Shown here: positions 36,557 through 44,362 of the stretch, one piece after another | Numbering within the stretch: the first letter of the stretch is position 1 | Layout: each line of letters starts with the position of its first letter | NCBI RefSeq assembly: GCF_003254665.1 | Contig: NZ_QHGY01000004.1 | Span: 297,454-361,453, forward strand | Reading direction: 5' to 3' | DNA length: 64,000 bases | From: Billgrantia lactosivorans | GTDB lineage: Bacteria > Pseudomonadota > Gammaproteobacteria > Pseudomonadales > Halomonadaceae | Position numbers and translations under genes: made by a program | The notes under the pieces: model-generated | The model's database searches: none | What the model was told of the DNA's origin: nothing | What the model saw: the letters and a program-made list of their open reading frames with translations, nothing else

Positions 36557-37348
36557 TCAGGCCTTGACCGCCAGCAGCGAGATGCTCTTGACCCCGAAGG
36601 TGGCGCTGGCGCCCTGCGCCGAGTCGGTCAGGAAGCGGTACTCGGGATGCTCGCGCCAGGTCTCGATGACGAAGCCGGCCGCCTCGATGGCCGCACGATA
36701 GTCGTCCTGCTGCAGCGCGCCGCCGATGCAGGCGGCCCACAGCGTGGCGTTGCACGAGACGCTCTCCGGCAGCGCCTTCTCGGTGACGATGTCGGCCAGC
36801 GCCAGGCGTCCGCCACGGCGCAGCACCCGCGCCGCCTCGGCGAAGACCCTCGGCTTGTCGGCGGAGAGGTTGATCACACCGTTGCTGATCACCACGTCGA
36901 CGCTGCCATCGGCGAAGGGCGGCGACTCGATGTAGCCGGCGTGGAAGCTGACCTGGCCGAGCCCCGCCTCGCGGGCCAGCCGCTCGGCCTTCTCGCGCTG
37001 GGCCGCGGTCATGTCGAGCCCCAGCACCTGGCCGCCGGGGCCCGTTGCCAGGGCCGCCAGCAGGCTGTCCATGCCGGACCCGCTGCCCAGGTCGAGCACC
37101 GTCTCGCCGGGCTGGATGACGGCCAGGTCGAGGAAATGGCCGACCCCGGCGAAGGAGTCGATGGCGGCGGCGGGGATGCGGTCGAGGGCACGGGGGGCGT
37201 AGCCCAGCCGCTCGGCCAGGGCGCGGCCCATCTCGAAGTGGAATTCCCCGTGTGGCGCTTCGGCCACCTCGCGATACATCGCCTTGACGCGTGCCTCGAG
37301 CTCCTGCTTGTCCACTCCGGCGCTGGCCGGCTTTGCCGTGATTGTCAT
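36557..37348 (-). CDS. ArsM-like SAM methyltransferase lacking arsenite cysteines (paralogue 1)
   Basis: This 263-residue class I methyltransferase has SAM motif VLDLGSGSGMDSLLAAL at 84-100 and resembles the arsenite methyltransferase family through VISNGVINLSADKPRVFAEAARVLRRGGRLALADIV (153-188) and LWAACIGGAL (203-212). In ArsM the second element reads SNC and its cysteine, with two others, binds As(III); here the residue is G157, the upstream cysteine is absent and only C207 remains. The N-terminal part (VKAMYREVAEAPHGEFHFEMGRALAERLGY) is shared with the second methyltransferase at 40231. An ECF-type promoter stands 56 bp upstream. Substrate unknown. Confidence 0.8.
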   Translation of the reverse strand: MTITAKPASAGVDKQELEARVKAMYREVAEAPHGEFHFEMGRALAERLGYAPRALDRIPAAAIDSFAGVGHFLDLAVIQPGETVLDLGSGSGMDSLLAALATGPGGQVLGLDMTAAQREKAERLAREAGLGQVSFHAGYIESPPFADGSVDVVISNGVINLSADKPRVFAEAARVLRRGGRLALADIVTEKALPESVSCNATLWAACIGGALQQDDYRAAIEAAGFVIETWREHPEYRFLTDSAQGASATFGVKSISLLAVKA

Positions 37349-37403
37349 TGTCTTGCTCCTCTTGGCTGCTCACGACGACACCGAACGGTGCCGTGTGCGC
37401 CAG

Positions 37404-37429
37404 GACGCCGCCAACGCCAAAAGGGTTCC
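37404..37429 (-). promoter_or_regulatory. ECF sigma-type promoter of methyltransferase 1
   Basis: On the minus strand GGAACC (37429-37424) and CGTC (37407-37404) are separated by exactly 16 bases, the -35/-10 arrangement of many ECF sigma factors. The same elements with the same spacing occur before the sigma factor gene at 39168-39193. The start codon of the methyltransferase is 56 bases downstream. Confidence 0.7.
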
Positions 37430-37517
37430 CGGGCAAATATCGTCGACCACCTCAGGCGTTACCGGGGGGGATGGCGTTGTGATCCAGATAGACGGGGCTG
37501 GCATGGCGTAAGGGGAT

Positions 37518-38048
37518 TCATGTCTCAGGGGGTCCAGAGACTTGGCTGGCCAGCTGTGATTTGGCTTTCAAGCCGAACCAGAGAGTGGCCAGGGCCACCA
37601 GCAGGATCAGCGGCACCATGGCCAGGTTGAGGGCTTCCCATCCCAGGTGGTGAAACAGTCGCCCGGCCATCAGCGAGCCGATGGCCACCAGCGTGAAGAT
37701 GATCGGGTCGTTGATGCCCCGCACCTTGCCCCGCTCGGCCTCGCTATGAACCGTGGAGAGCATGGCGCTGCCACCCGCGAACGGGAAGTTCCAGCCCACG
37801 CCCAGCAACCCCAGTGCCACCCAGAAGTGCGCCAGGCTGGTGACGAGATTGGCGACCAGTACCGTGCCGATGAGCAGCGTCGCCCCGCCGATCAGGATGC
37901 GTTGCGCGCCGAAACGGGCGATCACCAGATAAGGCCCACCGGAGAGCACGCCGATGAAGCCGGTGGCGGCGCTGGCGTTCCAGGGCCGAGGAAGGCGGCG
38001 GCCACGCCGCCGGCCATCACGAAGAAGATTGAGATCGTTTGGTTGGGG
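37518..38048 (-). pseudogene. Remnant of an MFS transporter gene, truncated and frameshifted
   Basis: The C-terminal part of a major facilitator protein is readable from about 37984 down to the stop at 37518 (GFIGVLSGGPYLVIARFGAQRI, LLGVGWNFPFAGGSAMLSTVHSEAERGKVRGINDPIIF). Just upstream, a short piece in another frame reads FFVMAGGVAAAFLGP. The two join if one C is added near 37982-37986, giving LGPWNASAATGFIG, so a one-base deletion is likely. Everything before this fragment is missing: the DsrE stop codon (38049) is directly adjacent. It cannot encode a working transporter. The family subtype is not certain. Confidence 0.8.
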
Positions 38049-38393
38049 CTAGAACACCAGCACCTTGTCGGCCTGCTCGGTGGCTTCCGCCAGGGCATCC
38101 ATGGTGCTGCGCTCGGCGCCATCCACTACCTCCTCGTCGGTAAGCCCGCGGGCATCCATGCAGGTGCCACACAGTAGCACGCGTCCCTTGGTGGTGACCC
38201 GCTTGACCATGCGCTCGGCGTTGTAGAAGCCATCCGGGGTCTTCTGTCCCGCCTTGGCTCCGGACACGGCATCCCCCATCAGGAAGACGGTGACGTCGCC
38301 TTCACGCTTCAGCAGCGCATGGGCCAGGCGCAAGCCGTTGTAGAGACGTTCGGTACCGTAGGGAGGATCGTTGACGATGATGAGGGTCTTCAT
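38049..38393 (-). CDS. DsrE/DsrF-like sulphur-relay family protein
   Basis: This 114-residue cytoplasmic protein has the DsrE fold (TLIIVNDPPYGTERLYNGLRLAHALLKRE; DVTVFLMGDAVSGAKAGQ). LLCGTCMDARGL contains C76 and C79 (approximate numbering), a possible persulphide-carrying or redox-active pair. DsrE proteins pass sulphur between enzymes or act in sulphide and tellurite-related stress. It is divergent from an ArsR-rhodanese regulator, with overlapping promoters and an operator-like dyad between, so its expression is likely controlled by that regulator. An MFS remnant begins right after its stop codon. Confidence 0.85.
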   Translation of the reverse strand: MKTLIIVNDPPYGTERLYNGLRLAHALLKREGDVTVFLMGDAVSGAKAGQKTPDGFYNAERMVKRVTTKGRVLLCGTCMDARGLTDEEVVDGAERSTMDALAEATEQADKVLVF

Positions 38394-38405
38394 GGTGCTC
38401 CCTTG

Positions 38406-38458
38406 CTATCATTCAATGAATTGATAGAATAATGGCTAGAGATAGCTTCGCCTGTCAA
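38406..38458. promoter_or_regulatory. Operator and promoter between DsrE and ArsR-rhodanese genes
   Basis: CTATCA (38406-38411) and TGATAG (38422-38427) are exact inverted arms around the smaller palindrome ATTCAATGAAT. On the minus strand TTGACA (38458-38453) and CATTAT (38434-38429), 18 bp apart, form a plausible sigma-70 promoter for the DsrE gene, so the dyad lies just downstream of its -10. This is a good site for ArsR-type repression of both divergent genes. Confidence 0.6.
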
Positions 38459-38495
38459 GTGCACGCTGTTCTGCTGACGCCCCCCGGAGAGACCC

Positions 38496-39152
38496 ATGCC
38501 CTCGCAACAGGACCTTCTCGATATGCTGGCCCAGGTCGCACGCGCCTTGGGTAATGGGCATCGTCTGGCGTTGCTGGAGCGCCTGGCCCAAGGTGACGCC
38601 GCGGTCGAAACCTTGGCCAATACCAGCGACCTGACGATCGGCAATGCCTCCCAGCACCTGCAGCATCTGCGCCGGGCGGGGCTCGTCACGGCCCAGCGCT
38701 CCGGCAAGCAGATGATCTACCGCCTGACCGATGAGCGGATCGTCAACCTGCTGGGCCTGCTCAGGCAGGTGGCCGAGACCAACCTGGCCGAGATGGAGCG
38801 CCTGGTCAGTCGGCTGTTCGCGGAGGATGACGCCGATGGCGTTCTGGAGGCGGTCAGCCGGGACGAGTTGCTGGCAGGGCTCGCCAGCGGCGAGGTGACA
38901 CTGCTGGATGTGCGCCCCGAGGAGGAGTACGAAGCCGGCCACCTGCCCGAGGCGATCAATATCCCACTGGAGCAGCTGGACGACATGCCGGGCAAGCTGC
39001 CCAAGGACAGGGAGATCGTTGCCTACTGCCGTGGCCCCTATTGCGTCCTGTCGCACGAGGCCGTACAACGCCTGCGTCAACTCGGCTATCGGGTCCGACG
39101 CTTCGAGGAAGGGTATCCGGAGTGGAAAGCGGCGGGGCTGCCCATCGCTTGA
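38496..39152 (+). CDS. ArsR-family regulator fused to a rhodanese domain
   Basis: This 218-residue protein has an N-terminal ArsR winged helix (about 1-95; ARALGNGHRLALLERLAQGD, SDLTIGNASQHLQHLRRAGLVTAQRSGKQMIYRL) and a C-terminal rhodanese domain (about 118-215; VTLLDVRPEEEYEAGHLPEAINIPLEQL) with the active loop CRGPYC. Rhodanese cysteines carry persulphides, so the fusion suggests a repressor that senses sulphane sulphur or electrophiles. A DsrE gene is divergent, and the sigma operon promoter begins 15 bp after its stop codon. The ligand is inferred, not shown. Confidence 0.87.
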   Translation: MPSQQDLLDMLAQVARALGNGHRLALLERLAQGDAAVETLANTSDLTIGNASQHLQHLRRAGLVTAQRSGKQMIYRLTDERIVNLLGLLRQVAETNLAEMERLVSRLFAEDDADGVLEAVSRDELLAGLASGEVTLLDVRPEEEYEAGHLPEAINIPLEQLDDMPGKLPKDREIVAYCRGPYCVLSHEAVQRLRQLGYRVRRFEEGYPEWKAAGLPIA

Positions 39153-39167
39153 CCCGAGGAAGGAGTG

Positions 39168-39193
39168 GGAACCGAGACGGTAGCTGCTGCGTC
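39168..39193 (+). promoter_or_regulatory. ECF sigma-type autoregulatory promoter
   Basis: GGAACC (39168-39173) and CGTC (39190-39193) are separated by 16 bases, as in typical ECF promoters. It lies just after the ArsR-rhodanese stop codon and 140 bases before the sigma factor start. The same motif with equal spacing precedes the ArsM-like gene on the other strand (37404-37429). Autoregulation by the sigma factor is the natural reading. Confidence 0.7.
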
Positions 39194-39333
39194 CCTGCGA
39201 TGTCCGGCCACTTGCCCAGCGGGGGCGAGCGGACCATGCTCGAAGAGGTGTCGCCATGTCGTGGGCAGGTTCACTTCTTGACCAACCACTGTCGCAGCCA
39301 CGCGTCCCGTCTCGGGTCGCCACGGGGGCCAGC

Positions 39334-39957
39334 ATGCGTTTCGACGAAGCCGCCAGCCGGCGGGCGTGGTTCGAGGAGCGCCTGGCGCCGCTGATGGACC
39401 GGCTCTACGGCACGGCGCTGCGGCTCACCCGCCACCCCGCCGACGCCGAGGACATCGTCGCCGAGGCGGTGACCAAGGCCTGGACACAGCTCGATCGACT
39501 ACGCGATCCCCAGCGCTTCGAGGGCTGGCTGTTCCATATCCTGACCAATACCTTCCTCAGCGAATGGCGCCGGCGGCGCTGTCGCCCGCAGGGTGCCGAC
39601 GGCGAGGCCATCGAGCCCGCCGAGCTGGACAGCGCCCGCTTCGCGCTGTTCCAGCAGCTGCACCAGCCCTTCCTGCTGTGGTGGGGCAGCCTCGAGGAGC
39701 AGTTCTTCAACGGCCTGCTGCAGGAGGACCTGGAGCGAGCCCTCGACGCCCTTCCCGATGCCTACCGGGTGGCGATTGTGCTGGTCGAGGTGCAGGGCTA
39801 TACGTATGAGGAGGTCGCGAGCCTGCTCGGTATCCCGCTGGGCACCGTGCGTTCGCGGCTGAGCCGGGCACGTTCGCAGTTGCAGAAGCGGCTCTGGGAG
39901 CAGGCCAGGGAGGCGGGCATGGTAGCCGCCAAGGGTACGGGAGGAGCGCAGGAATGA
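39334..39957 (+). CDS. ECF RNA polymerase sigma factor
   Basis: This 207-residue sigma-70-family protein has region 2 (ALRLTRHPADAEDIVAEAVTKAWTQLDRLRDPQRFEGWLFHILTNTF, about 24-70) and region 4 (LDALPDAYRVAIVLVEVQGYTYEEVASLLGIPLGTVRSRLSRARSQLQKRL, about 136-187). The linker between them is unusually long (about 55 residues) and rich in aromatic residues (QPFLLWWGSLEEQFFNGLLQ). ATG 39334 was chosen; an in-frame ATG at 39256 would add 26 residues without family similarity. It overlaps the anti-sigma gene by four bases. Likely targets are its own promoter and the ArsM-like gene at 36557. Confidence 0.88.
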   Translation: MRFDEAASRRAWFEERLAPLMDRLYGTALRLTRHPADAEDIVAEAVTKAWTQLDRLRDPQRFEGWLFHILTNTFLSEWRRRRCRPQGADGEAIEPAELDSARFALFQQLHQPFLLWWGSLEEQFFNGLLQEDLERALDALPDAYRVAIVLVEVQGYTYEEVASLLGIPLGTVRSRLSRARSQLQKRLWEQAREAGMVAAKGTGGAQE

Positions 39958-40211
39958 GCCCGAGAGCACTGAGCTGCGAAGAGGTCATCGAGCGTCTCTT
40001 CGACTATCTCGACCGGGAACTCGATGCGCAGGAGGCGACCGAGGTCGAATGGCACCTTCACCGGTGCCGTGACTGCTTCTCACGCACCGAATTCGAACGA
40101 CGACTACGGGCCAGGGTGGCGGCCACCGGCACCGCGAAGGCCCCGCCGCGGCTGCACCGGCGCATCCGGAGCCTGCTCGACCAGTTCGACGACTCCGACA
40201 CCACCCCCTGA
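39954..40211 (+). CDS. Soluble zinc anti-sigma factor (zf-HC2/ZAS type)
   Basis: This 85-residue protein carries the H-x3-C-x2-C motif (H34, C38, C41 in EWHLHRCRDC) plus C8, the zinc ligands of ZAS anti-sigma factors such as RsrA and ChrR. It has no membrane segment, so it works in the cytoplasm; RsrA-like members release their sigma factor when the zinc cysteines are oxidised. The start overlaps the sigma gene stop (ATGA), which fixes the partner. The methyltransferase gene follows 19 bp later in the same operon. Confidence 0.88.
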   Translation: MSPRALSCEEVIERLFDYLDRELDAQEATEVEWHLHRCRDCFSRTEFERRLRARVAATGTAKAPPRLHRRIRSLLDQFDDSDTTP

Positions 40212-40230
40212 CTCCTGAGGAGTACGCCTC

Positions 40231-41472
40231 ATGGTGGCGATTCTCGGCTATTCGCGCCCGCAGATCATGGCGGCGGTACAGCAGATGTACACCGCCGTGG
40301 CGGAGGCCCCCGCCACGCCGTTTCACTTCCCGGTCGGCGCGGAGGCGAGCCGCCGCCTGGGCTATCCCCCCGAGCAGCTCGCCCCCCTGCCGGCCGAGGT
40401 ACGCGACGCCTTCGCCGGGGTCGGCTATCCGTTCCGCGCCGGGGCCATCCAGCCCGGCGACCGGGTCCTCGACATCGGTGCCGGGGCCGGCGGCGATGCC
40501 CTGATCGCGCACCGCCTGGCCGGCCCGCAGGGGCGGGTCATCGCCCTCGACCTGACCGCGGCCATGACGCGACGGCTGCGACAGGCCACGGAGCGGCATG
40601 CCATCGAACGCCTCGGCGTGGTGCAGGGCTCCGCCGAGCAGCTGCCGCTGCCCGATGCCAGCATCGACTGCATCAGCAGCAACGGCGCCCTCAACCTGGT
40701 GCCGGACAAGCGCCGCGCGGTGGCCGAGATGTTCCGCGTGCTCAAGCCCCACGGGCGCGTGCAGCTGGCCGATGTGGTCATCCATCGCCCGGTGTCGGTG
40801 GATTGCCACGAGGACCCGCGCCTGTGGGTCGAATGCGTGGTGGGCGCCACGGTGGAGGAGGAGCTGCTGGCGCTGTTCGAGGAAGCCGGCTTCGAGGAAG
40901 TTACCGTAGTGGGCAGCCACGACTACTTCGCCCTTAGCCCCAGCGCCCAGACCCGTGAGATCGCCGCCGGCTTCGGCGCCCACTCGGTCGAGATCGGCAT
41001 GCGCCGCGGCGGCAGCGCGCCGAGCTGGCTGCAGCGCTGGTGCCGGCGCCTCGATCCGCGGCGCTGGATGCGGCTGTGGTATCGCCGCGGCCTGCTCGGG
41101 ATCCTGGCGCTGCTGCTGGCGCTGCTGAGCTGCTACGGCACCCTGGCGCTGCTGCTCCTGCTGCCGCTGCTGGGCGTCCACCTGGCCTTCGACGAAGGGC
41201 TCTGGGCCGGCGCCATCGCGGCGCTGGCGCTGCTTACCCTGGCCAGCGTGGTCGCCGGACTGCGGCGGCACAGTACTCCCTGGCCCAGCCTGGTGGGGAG
41301 TGTCGGTACGCTGCTCGTTCTCCATGCCCTGTTCGTCGATTACTCGATGACTCAGGAGTTCAGCGGCTTCCTGCTGCTGGGCGTGGCCGTGGCCTGGGAC
41401 ATCCGCGAGCGACGTCGCCACGAAGCGCGGGTGCTCGGGCTGGCCGAGGCAACTCTCGCCGAGCGGCCGTGA
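40231..41472 (+). CDS. ArsM-like methyltransferase fused to MerC-like membrane domain (paralogue 2)
   Basis: This 413-residue protein joins a soluble SAM methyltransferase (about 1-255; motif I VLDIGAGAGGDALIAHRLA at 79-97, SSNGALNLVPDKRRAVAEMFRVLKPHGRVQLADVV at 149-183) to four membrane segments (about 287-318, 323-344, 352-372, 377-391) that resemble MerC-type mercury-transport proteins, with LLSCYGTLALLLLLPLLG as the first helix. As in its paralogue at 36557, the ArsM arsenite cysteine is replaced (N151-G152) and only C202 is kept. MerC normally has a Cys pair in helix 1; here a single C301 remains. Third gene of the sigma/anti-sigma operon. Confidence 0.8.
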   Translation: MVAILGYSRPQIMAAVQQMYTAVAEAPATPFHFPVGAEASRRLGYPPEQLAPLPAEVRDAFAGVGYPFRAGAIQPGDRVLDIGAGAGGDALIAHRLAGPQGRVIALDLTAAMTRRLRQATERHAIERLGVVQGSAEQLPLPDASIDCISSNGALNLVPDKRRAVAEMFRVLKPHGRVQLADVVIHRPVSVDCHEDPRLWVECVVGATVEEELLALFEEAGFEEVTVVGSHDYFALSPSAQTREIAAGFGAHSVEIGMRRGGSAPSWLQRWCRRLDPRRWMRLWYRRGLLGILALLLALLSCYGTLALLLLLPLLGVHLAFDEGLWAGAIAALALLTLASVVAGLRRHSTPWPSLVGSVGTLLVLHALFVDYSMTQEFSGFLLLGVAVAWDIRERRRHEARVLGLAEATLAERP

Positions 41473-41477
41473 AGCTG

Positions 41478-41503
41478 AAAAAAAAGCGCGGCAATGGCCG
41501 CGC
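41478..41503 (-). terminator. Intrinsic terminator of the alcohol dehydrogenase gene
   Basis: On the minus strand GCGCGGC and GCCGCGC (41486-41503) form a 7-bp stem with the loop CATT, followed by eight T residues (41485-41478). It lies 36 bases after the adhP stop and just past the stop of the convergent methyltransferase gene. Confidence 0.9.
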
Positions 41504-41539
41504 CTGAAGTCGCCATGGAAGGCGACGAGAGAGCAACCT

Positions 41540-42568
41540 TCAGCTCGCCATGTCCAGCACCACGCGACCCTCGATCTTGCCGTCGATCATGCGCTGGAAG
41601 ACCTCGTTGATGTTCTCCAGGCGGTCGGTGCTCACCGTGGCCTTGACCTTGCCCTCGCCGGCGAAATCCAGCGACTCCTGCAGGTCCTGACGGGTACCGA
41701 CGATGGAGCCGCGCACGGTGATGCCGTTGAGCACGGTCTCGAAGATCGGCAAGGGGAAATTTCCGGGCGGCAGGCCGTTGAGCGAGATGGTGCCACCGCG
41801 ACGCACCATGCCCTGGGCCTGCTCGAAGGCCTTGGGCGATACCGCCGTGACCAGTACGCCGTGGGCGCCGCCGATGGCCTTCCGCAGGTAGGCCACCGGG
41901 TCGGTCTTGGCCGCATTGACGGTAACGCTCGCGCCGAGACGCTCGGCGAGCGCCAGCTTGGCGTCGTCGATGTCGACGGCGGCCACGTTGAGACCCATGG
42001 CCTTGGCGTACTGCACCGCCATGTGGCCCAGCCCGCCGATGCCCGAGATCACCACCCACTGGCCGGGGCGGGTGTCGGTCACCTTGAGCCCCTTGTAGAC
42101 GGTGACGCCGGCGCACAGCACCGGGGCGATTTCGACGAAACCGACGTTGTCGGGCAGATGACCGGCATAGTCGGCCACCGCCAGGGTGTAGTCGGCGAAG
42201 CCACCATTGACCGAGTAGCCGGTGTTCTGCTGCGACTCGCACAGGGTCTCCCAGCCGCCCAGGCAGTGCTCGCAGTGGCCACAGGCCGAGTGCAGCCAGG
42301 GCACGCCGATGCGATCGCCCTCCTTGACGTGCTTGACGCCGGCCCCGACGGCGGCCACGTGACCCACGCCCTCGTGGCCGGGGATAAAGGGTGGGCTGGG
42401 CTTGACCGGCCAGTCGCCGTGGGCCGCGTGCAGGTCGGTATGGCACACGCCCGAGGCGGCGACCTTGACCAGCACCTCGCCGGGACCGGGGCGCGGCACC
42501 TCGACCTCCTCGAGTGTCAGCGGCTCACCGAACTTGCGAACCACGGCGGCTTTCATCGTCTTGTCCAT
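41540..42568 (-). CDS. adhP: Zinc-dependent alcohol dehydrogenase, AdhP type
   Basis: This 342-residue medium-chain dehydrogenase oxidises ethanol and other primary alcohols with NAD+. Catalytic zinc ligands are C42 ([14 protein letters not shown]) and H65-E66 (GHEGVGHV), with a third ligand later; structural zinc ligands are C96, C99, C102 and C110. The nucleotide-binding motif is [28 protein letters not shown], the final D indicating NAD+ preference. It lies downstream of the ExaC-like aldehyde dehydrogenase gene on the same strand, so both steps from ethanol to acetate are present, and it has its own terminator. Confidence 0.93.
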   Translation of the reverse strand: MDKTMKAAVVRKFGEPLTLEEVEVPRPGPGEVLVKVAASGVCHTDLHAAHGDWPVKPSPPFIPGHEGVGHVAAVGAGVKHVKEGDRIGVPWLHSACGHCEHCLGGWETLCESQQNTGYSVNGGFADYTLAVADYAGHLPDNVGFVEIAPVLCAGVTVYKGLKVTDTRPGQWVVISGIGGLGHMAVQYAKAMGLNVAAVDIDDAKLALAERLGASVTVNAAKTDPVAYLRKAIGGAHGVLVTAVSPKAFEQAQGMVRRGGTISLNGLPPGNFPLPIFETVLNGITVRGSIVGTRQDLQESLDFAGEGKVKATVSTDRLENINEVFQRMIDGKIEGRVVLDMAS

Positions 42569-42676
42569 TGTTGTCTCCCCTACTGGTAGATGACGGGCAG
42601 CAGGCAGCCACCCGCGGATCTCGCGGACTCGTCAGGGCTGCGGAACGGTCGACCGTTCTCGAATTAGACAAGGTTT

Positions 42677-42699
42677 GCCGCCCGGCTGGGCCGGGCGGC
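42677..42699. terminator. GC hairpin after the aldehyde dehydrogenase gene
   Basis: GCCGCCCGGC and GCCGGGCGGC form a 10-bp stem with a three-base loop, nine bases after the exaC stop. No T tract follows on the minus strand, so it may be a processing or partial terminator hairpin between exaC and adhP. Confidence 0.45.
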
Positions 42700-42707
42700 G
42701 GACGGGA

Positions 42708-44228
42708 TCAGAAGAAGCCGAGCGGATTGATGTCGTAGCTGACCAGCAGGTTCTTGGTCTGCTGGTAATGCTCGAGCGCCACCTTGTGGGTCTCGCGGCC
42801 GACGCCGGACTTCTTGTAGCCACCGAAGGCGGCATGCGCCGGATACTGGTGGTAGCAGTTGGTCCACACGCGGCCAGCCTGGATGCCACGACCCATGCGG
42901 AAGGCGACGTTTATGTCGCGGCTCCACACGCCGGCGCCGAGGCCGAACTCGGTGTCGTTGGCGATGGCCAGCGCCTCTTCCTCGTCCTTGAAGGTGGTCA
43001 CTGCCACCACCGGGCCGAAGATCTCCTCCTGGAACACGCGCATCTTGTTGTTGCCCTTGAGCAGGGTCGGCTGGATGTAGTAGCCCTTGTCGTAAGCCGG
43101 GTCGAAGCTCTCCTTGTTGCCGCCGGTAAGAAACTCGGCGCCCTCCTCGCGGGCGATGTCCATGTAGGACATGATCTTGTCGAACTGCTCCTGGGAGGCC
43201 TGGGCGCCGACCTGGACGTCGGTGTCCAGCGGGTTGCCGCGCTTGATCTTCTGCACCCGCTCCATGACCTTGGCCATGAAGGCGTCGTAGATGCTCTCCT
43301 GGATCAACGCCCGCGATGGACAGGTGCATACCTCGCCCTGGTTGAAGAAGGCCAGCACCAGGCCCTCGGCGGCTTTCTCGATGAAAGCCGGTTCGGCGTC
43401 CATGATGTCGGCGAAGTAGATGTTCGGCGACTTGCCGCCCAGTTCCACGGTGGAGGGGATGATGTTGTCGGCGGCGCACTTGAGGATGTGCGCACCCACC
43501 GGCGTGGAGCCGGTGAAGGCGATCTTGGCGATGCGCTTGCTGGTGGCCAGCGCCTGGCCCGCCTCGGCGCCGTAGCCGTTGACCACGTTGACCACGCCCG
43601 GCGGCAGCAGGTCGCCGATCAGCTTCATCAGCTCGAGGACCGAGGCCGGGGTCTGCTCGGCAGGCTTGAGCACCACGCAGTTGCCCGCGGCCAGCGCCGG
43701 GGCCAGTTTCCACACCGCCATCAGCAGCGGGAAGTTCCACGGGATGATCTGCCCCACCACGCCCAGCGGCTCGTGGAAGTGATAGGAGACGGTATTGGCG
43801 TCGATGTCGGCCGCGGTGCCCTCCTGGGCGCGGATGCAGCCAGCGAAGTAGCGGAAATGGTCGACGGCCAGCGGAATGTCGGCGTTGAGGGTCTCGCGCA
43901 CCGCCTTGCCGTTGTCCCAGGTTTCGGCGACGGCCAGCATCTCGAGGTTCTGCTCGATGCGATCGGCGATCTTGAGCAGGATGTTGCTGCGCTCGGTGGC
44001 AGAGGTGCGGCCCCAGGCGGGGGCGGCGGCATGGGCGGCATCCAGCGCCTTGTCGATGTCCTCGGCGGTGGAGCGCGGAATCTGGCAGAACACCTCGCCG
44101 TTGACCGGGCTGACGTTGTCGAAGTACTGACCGTTGACCGGCGGCACGAACTCGCCGCCGATGTAGTTGCCGTAGCGCTGTTCGAAGGTAATGACGGAAC
44201 CGGGCTGACCGGGATTGGCGTAGATCAT
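42708..44228 (-). CDS. exaC: NAD+-dependent acetaldehyde dehydrogenase, ExaC type
   Basis: This 506-residue aldehyde dehydrogenase matches the length and sequence style of ExaC, which oxidises acetaldehyde in the ethanol-oxidation pathway of Pseudomonas. The catalytic cysteine is C301 in [15 protein letters not shown] and the general base is E262 in [49 protein letters not shown] and [15 protein letters not shown] form the NAD+ site. The gene is divergent from a LuxR-type response regulator, and an 18-bp dyad lies 25 bases before the start codon. Downstream is adhP. Confidence 0.93.
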   Translation of the reverse strand: MIYANPGQPGSVITFEQRYGNYIGGEFVPPVNGQYFDNVSPVNGEVFCQIPRSTAEDIDKALDAAHAAAPAWGRTSATERSNILLKIADRIEQNLEMLAVAETWDNGKAVRETLNADIPLAVDHFRYFAGCIRAQEGTAADIDANTVSYHFHEPLGVVGQIIPWNFPLLMAVWKLAPALAAGNCVVLKPAEQTPASVLELMKLIGDLLPPGVVNVVNGYGAEAGQALATSKRIAKIAFTGSTPVGAHILKCAADNIIPSTVELGGKSPNIYFADIMDAEPAFIEKAAEGLVLAFFNQGEVCTCPSRALIQESIYDAFMAKVMERVQKIKRGNPLDTDVQVGAQASQEQFDKIMSYMDIAREEGAEFLTGGNKESFDPAYDKGYYIQPTLLKGNNKMRVFQEEIFGPVVAVTTFKDEEEALAIANDTEFGLGAGVWSRDINVAFRMGRGIQAGRVWTNCYHQYPAHAAFGGYKKSGVGRETHKVALEHYQQTKNLLVSYDINPLGFF

Positions 44229-44252
44229 GGCGTTGCTCCTGACTTATCGTTA

Positions 44253-44270
44253 TGGGTAGGTGCCTACCCA
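44253..44270. promoter_or_regulatory. 18-bp dyad before exaC
   Basis: TGGGTAGGTGCCTACCCA has perfect 8-bp arms around TG. It is 25 bases upstream of the exaC start codon and 93 bases before the divergent LuxR-type gene. The LuxR-type regulator may bind here to control ethanol-oxidation genes. No T tract is near, so a terminator is unlikely. Confidence 0.6.
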
Positions 44271-44362
44271 GTGTTGGCCAGAATCACAAAGTGCGACATA
44301 CTGCCGTGGCAGGAGACGGGCTCATCCCTTGGGAGGAGAGAGCGAAAGGAGAGAGGGCCGCA

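Noticed and set aside
36557..37348. Naming this gene arsM (arsenite methyltransferase)
   Set aside because: Two of the three cysteines that bind arsenite are missing, including the one replaced by G157.
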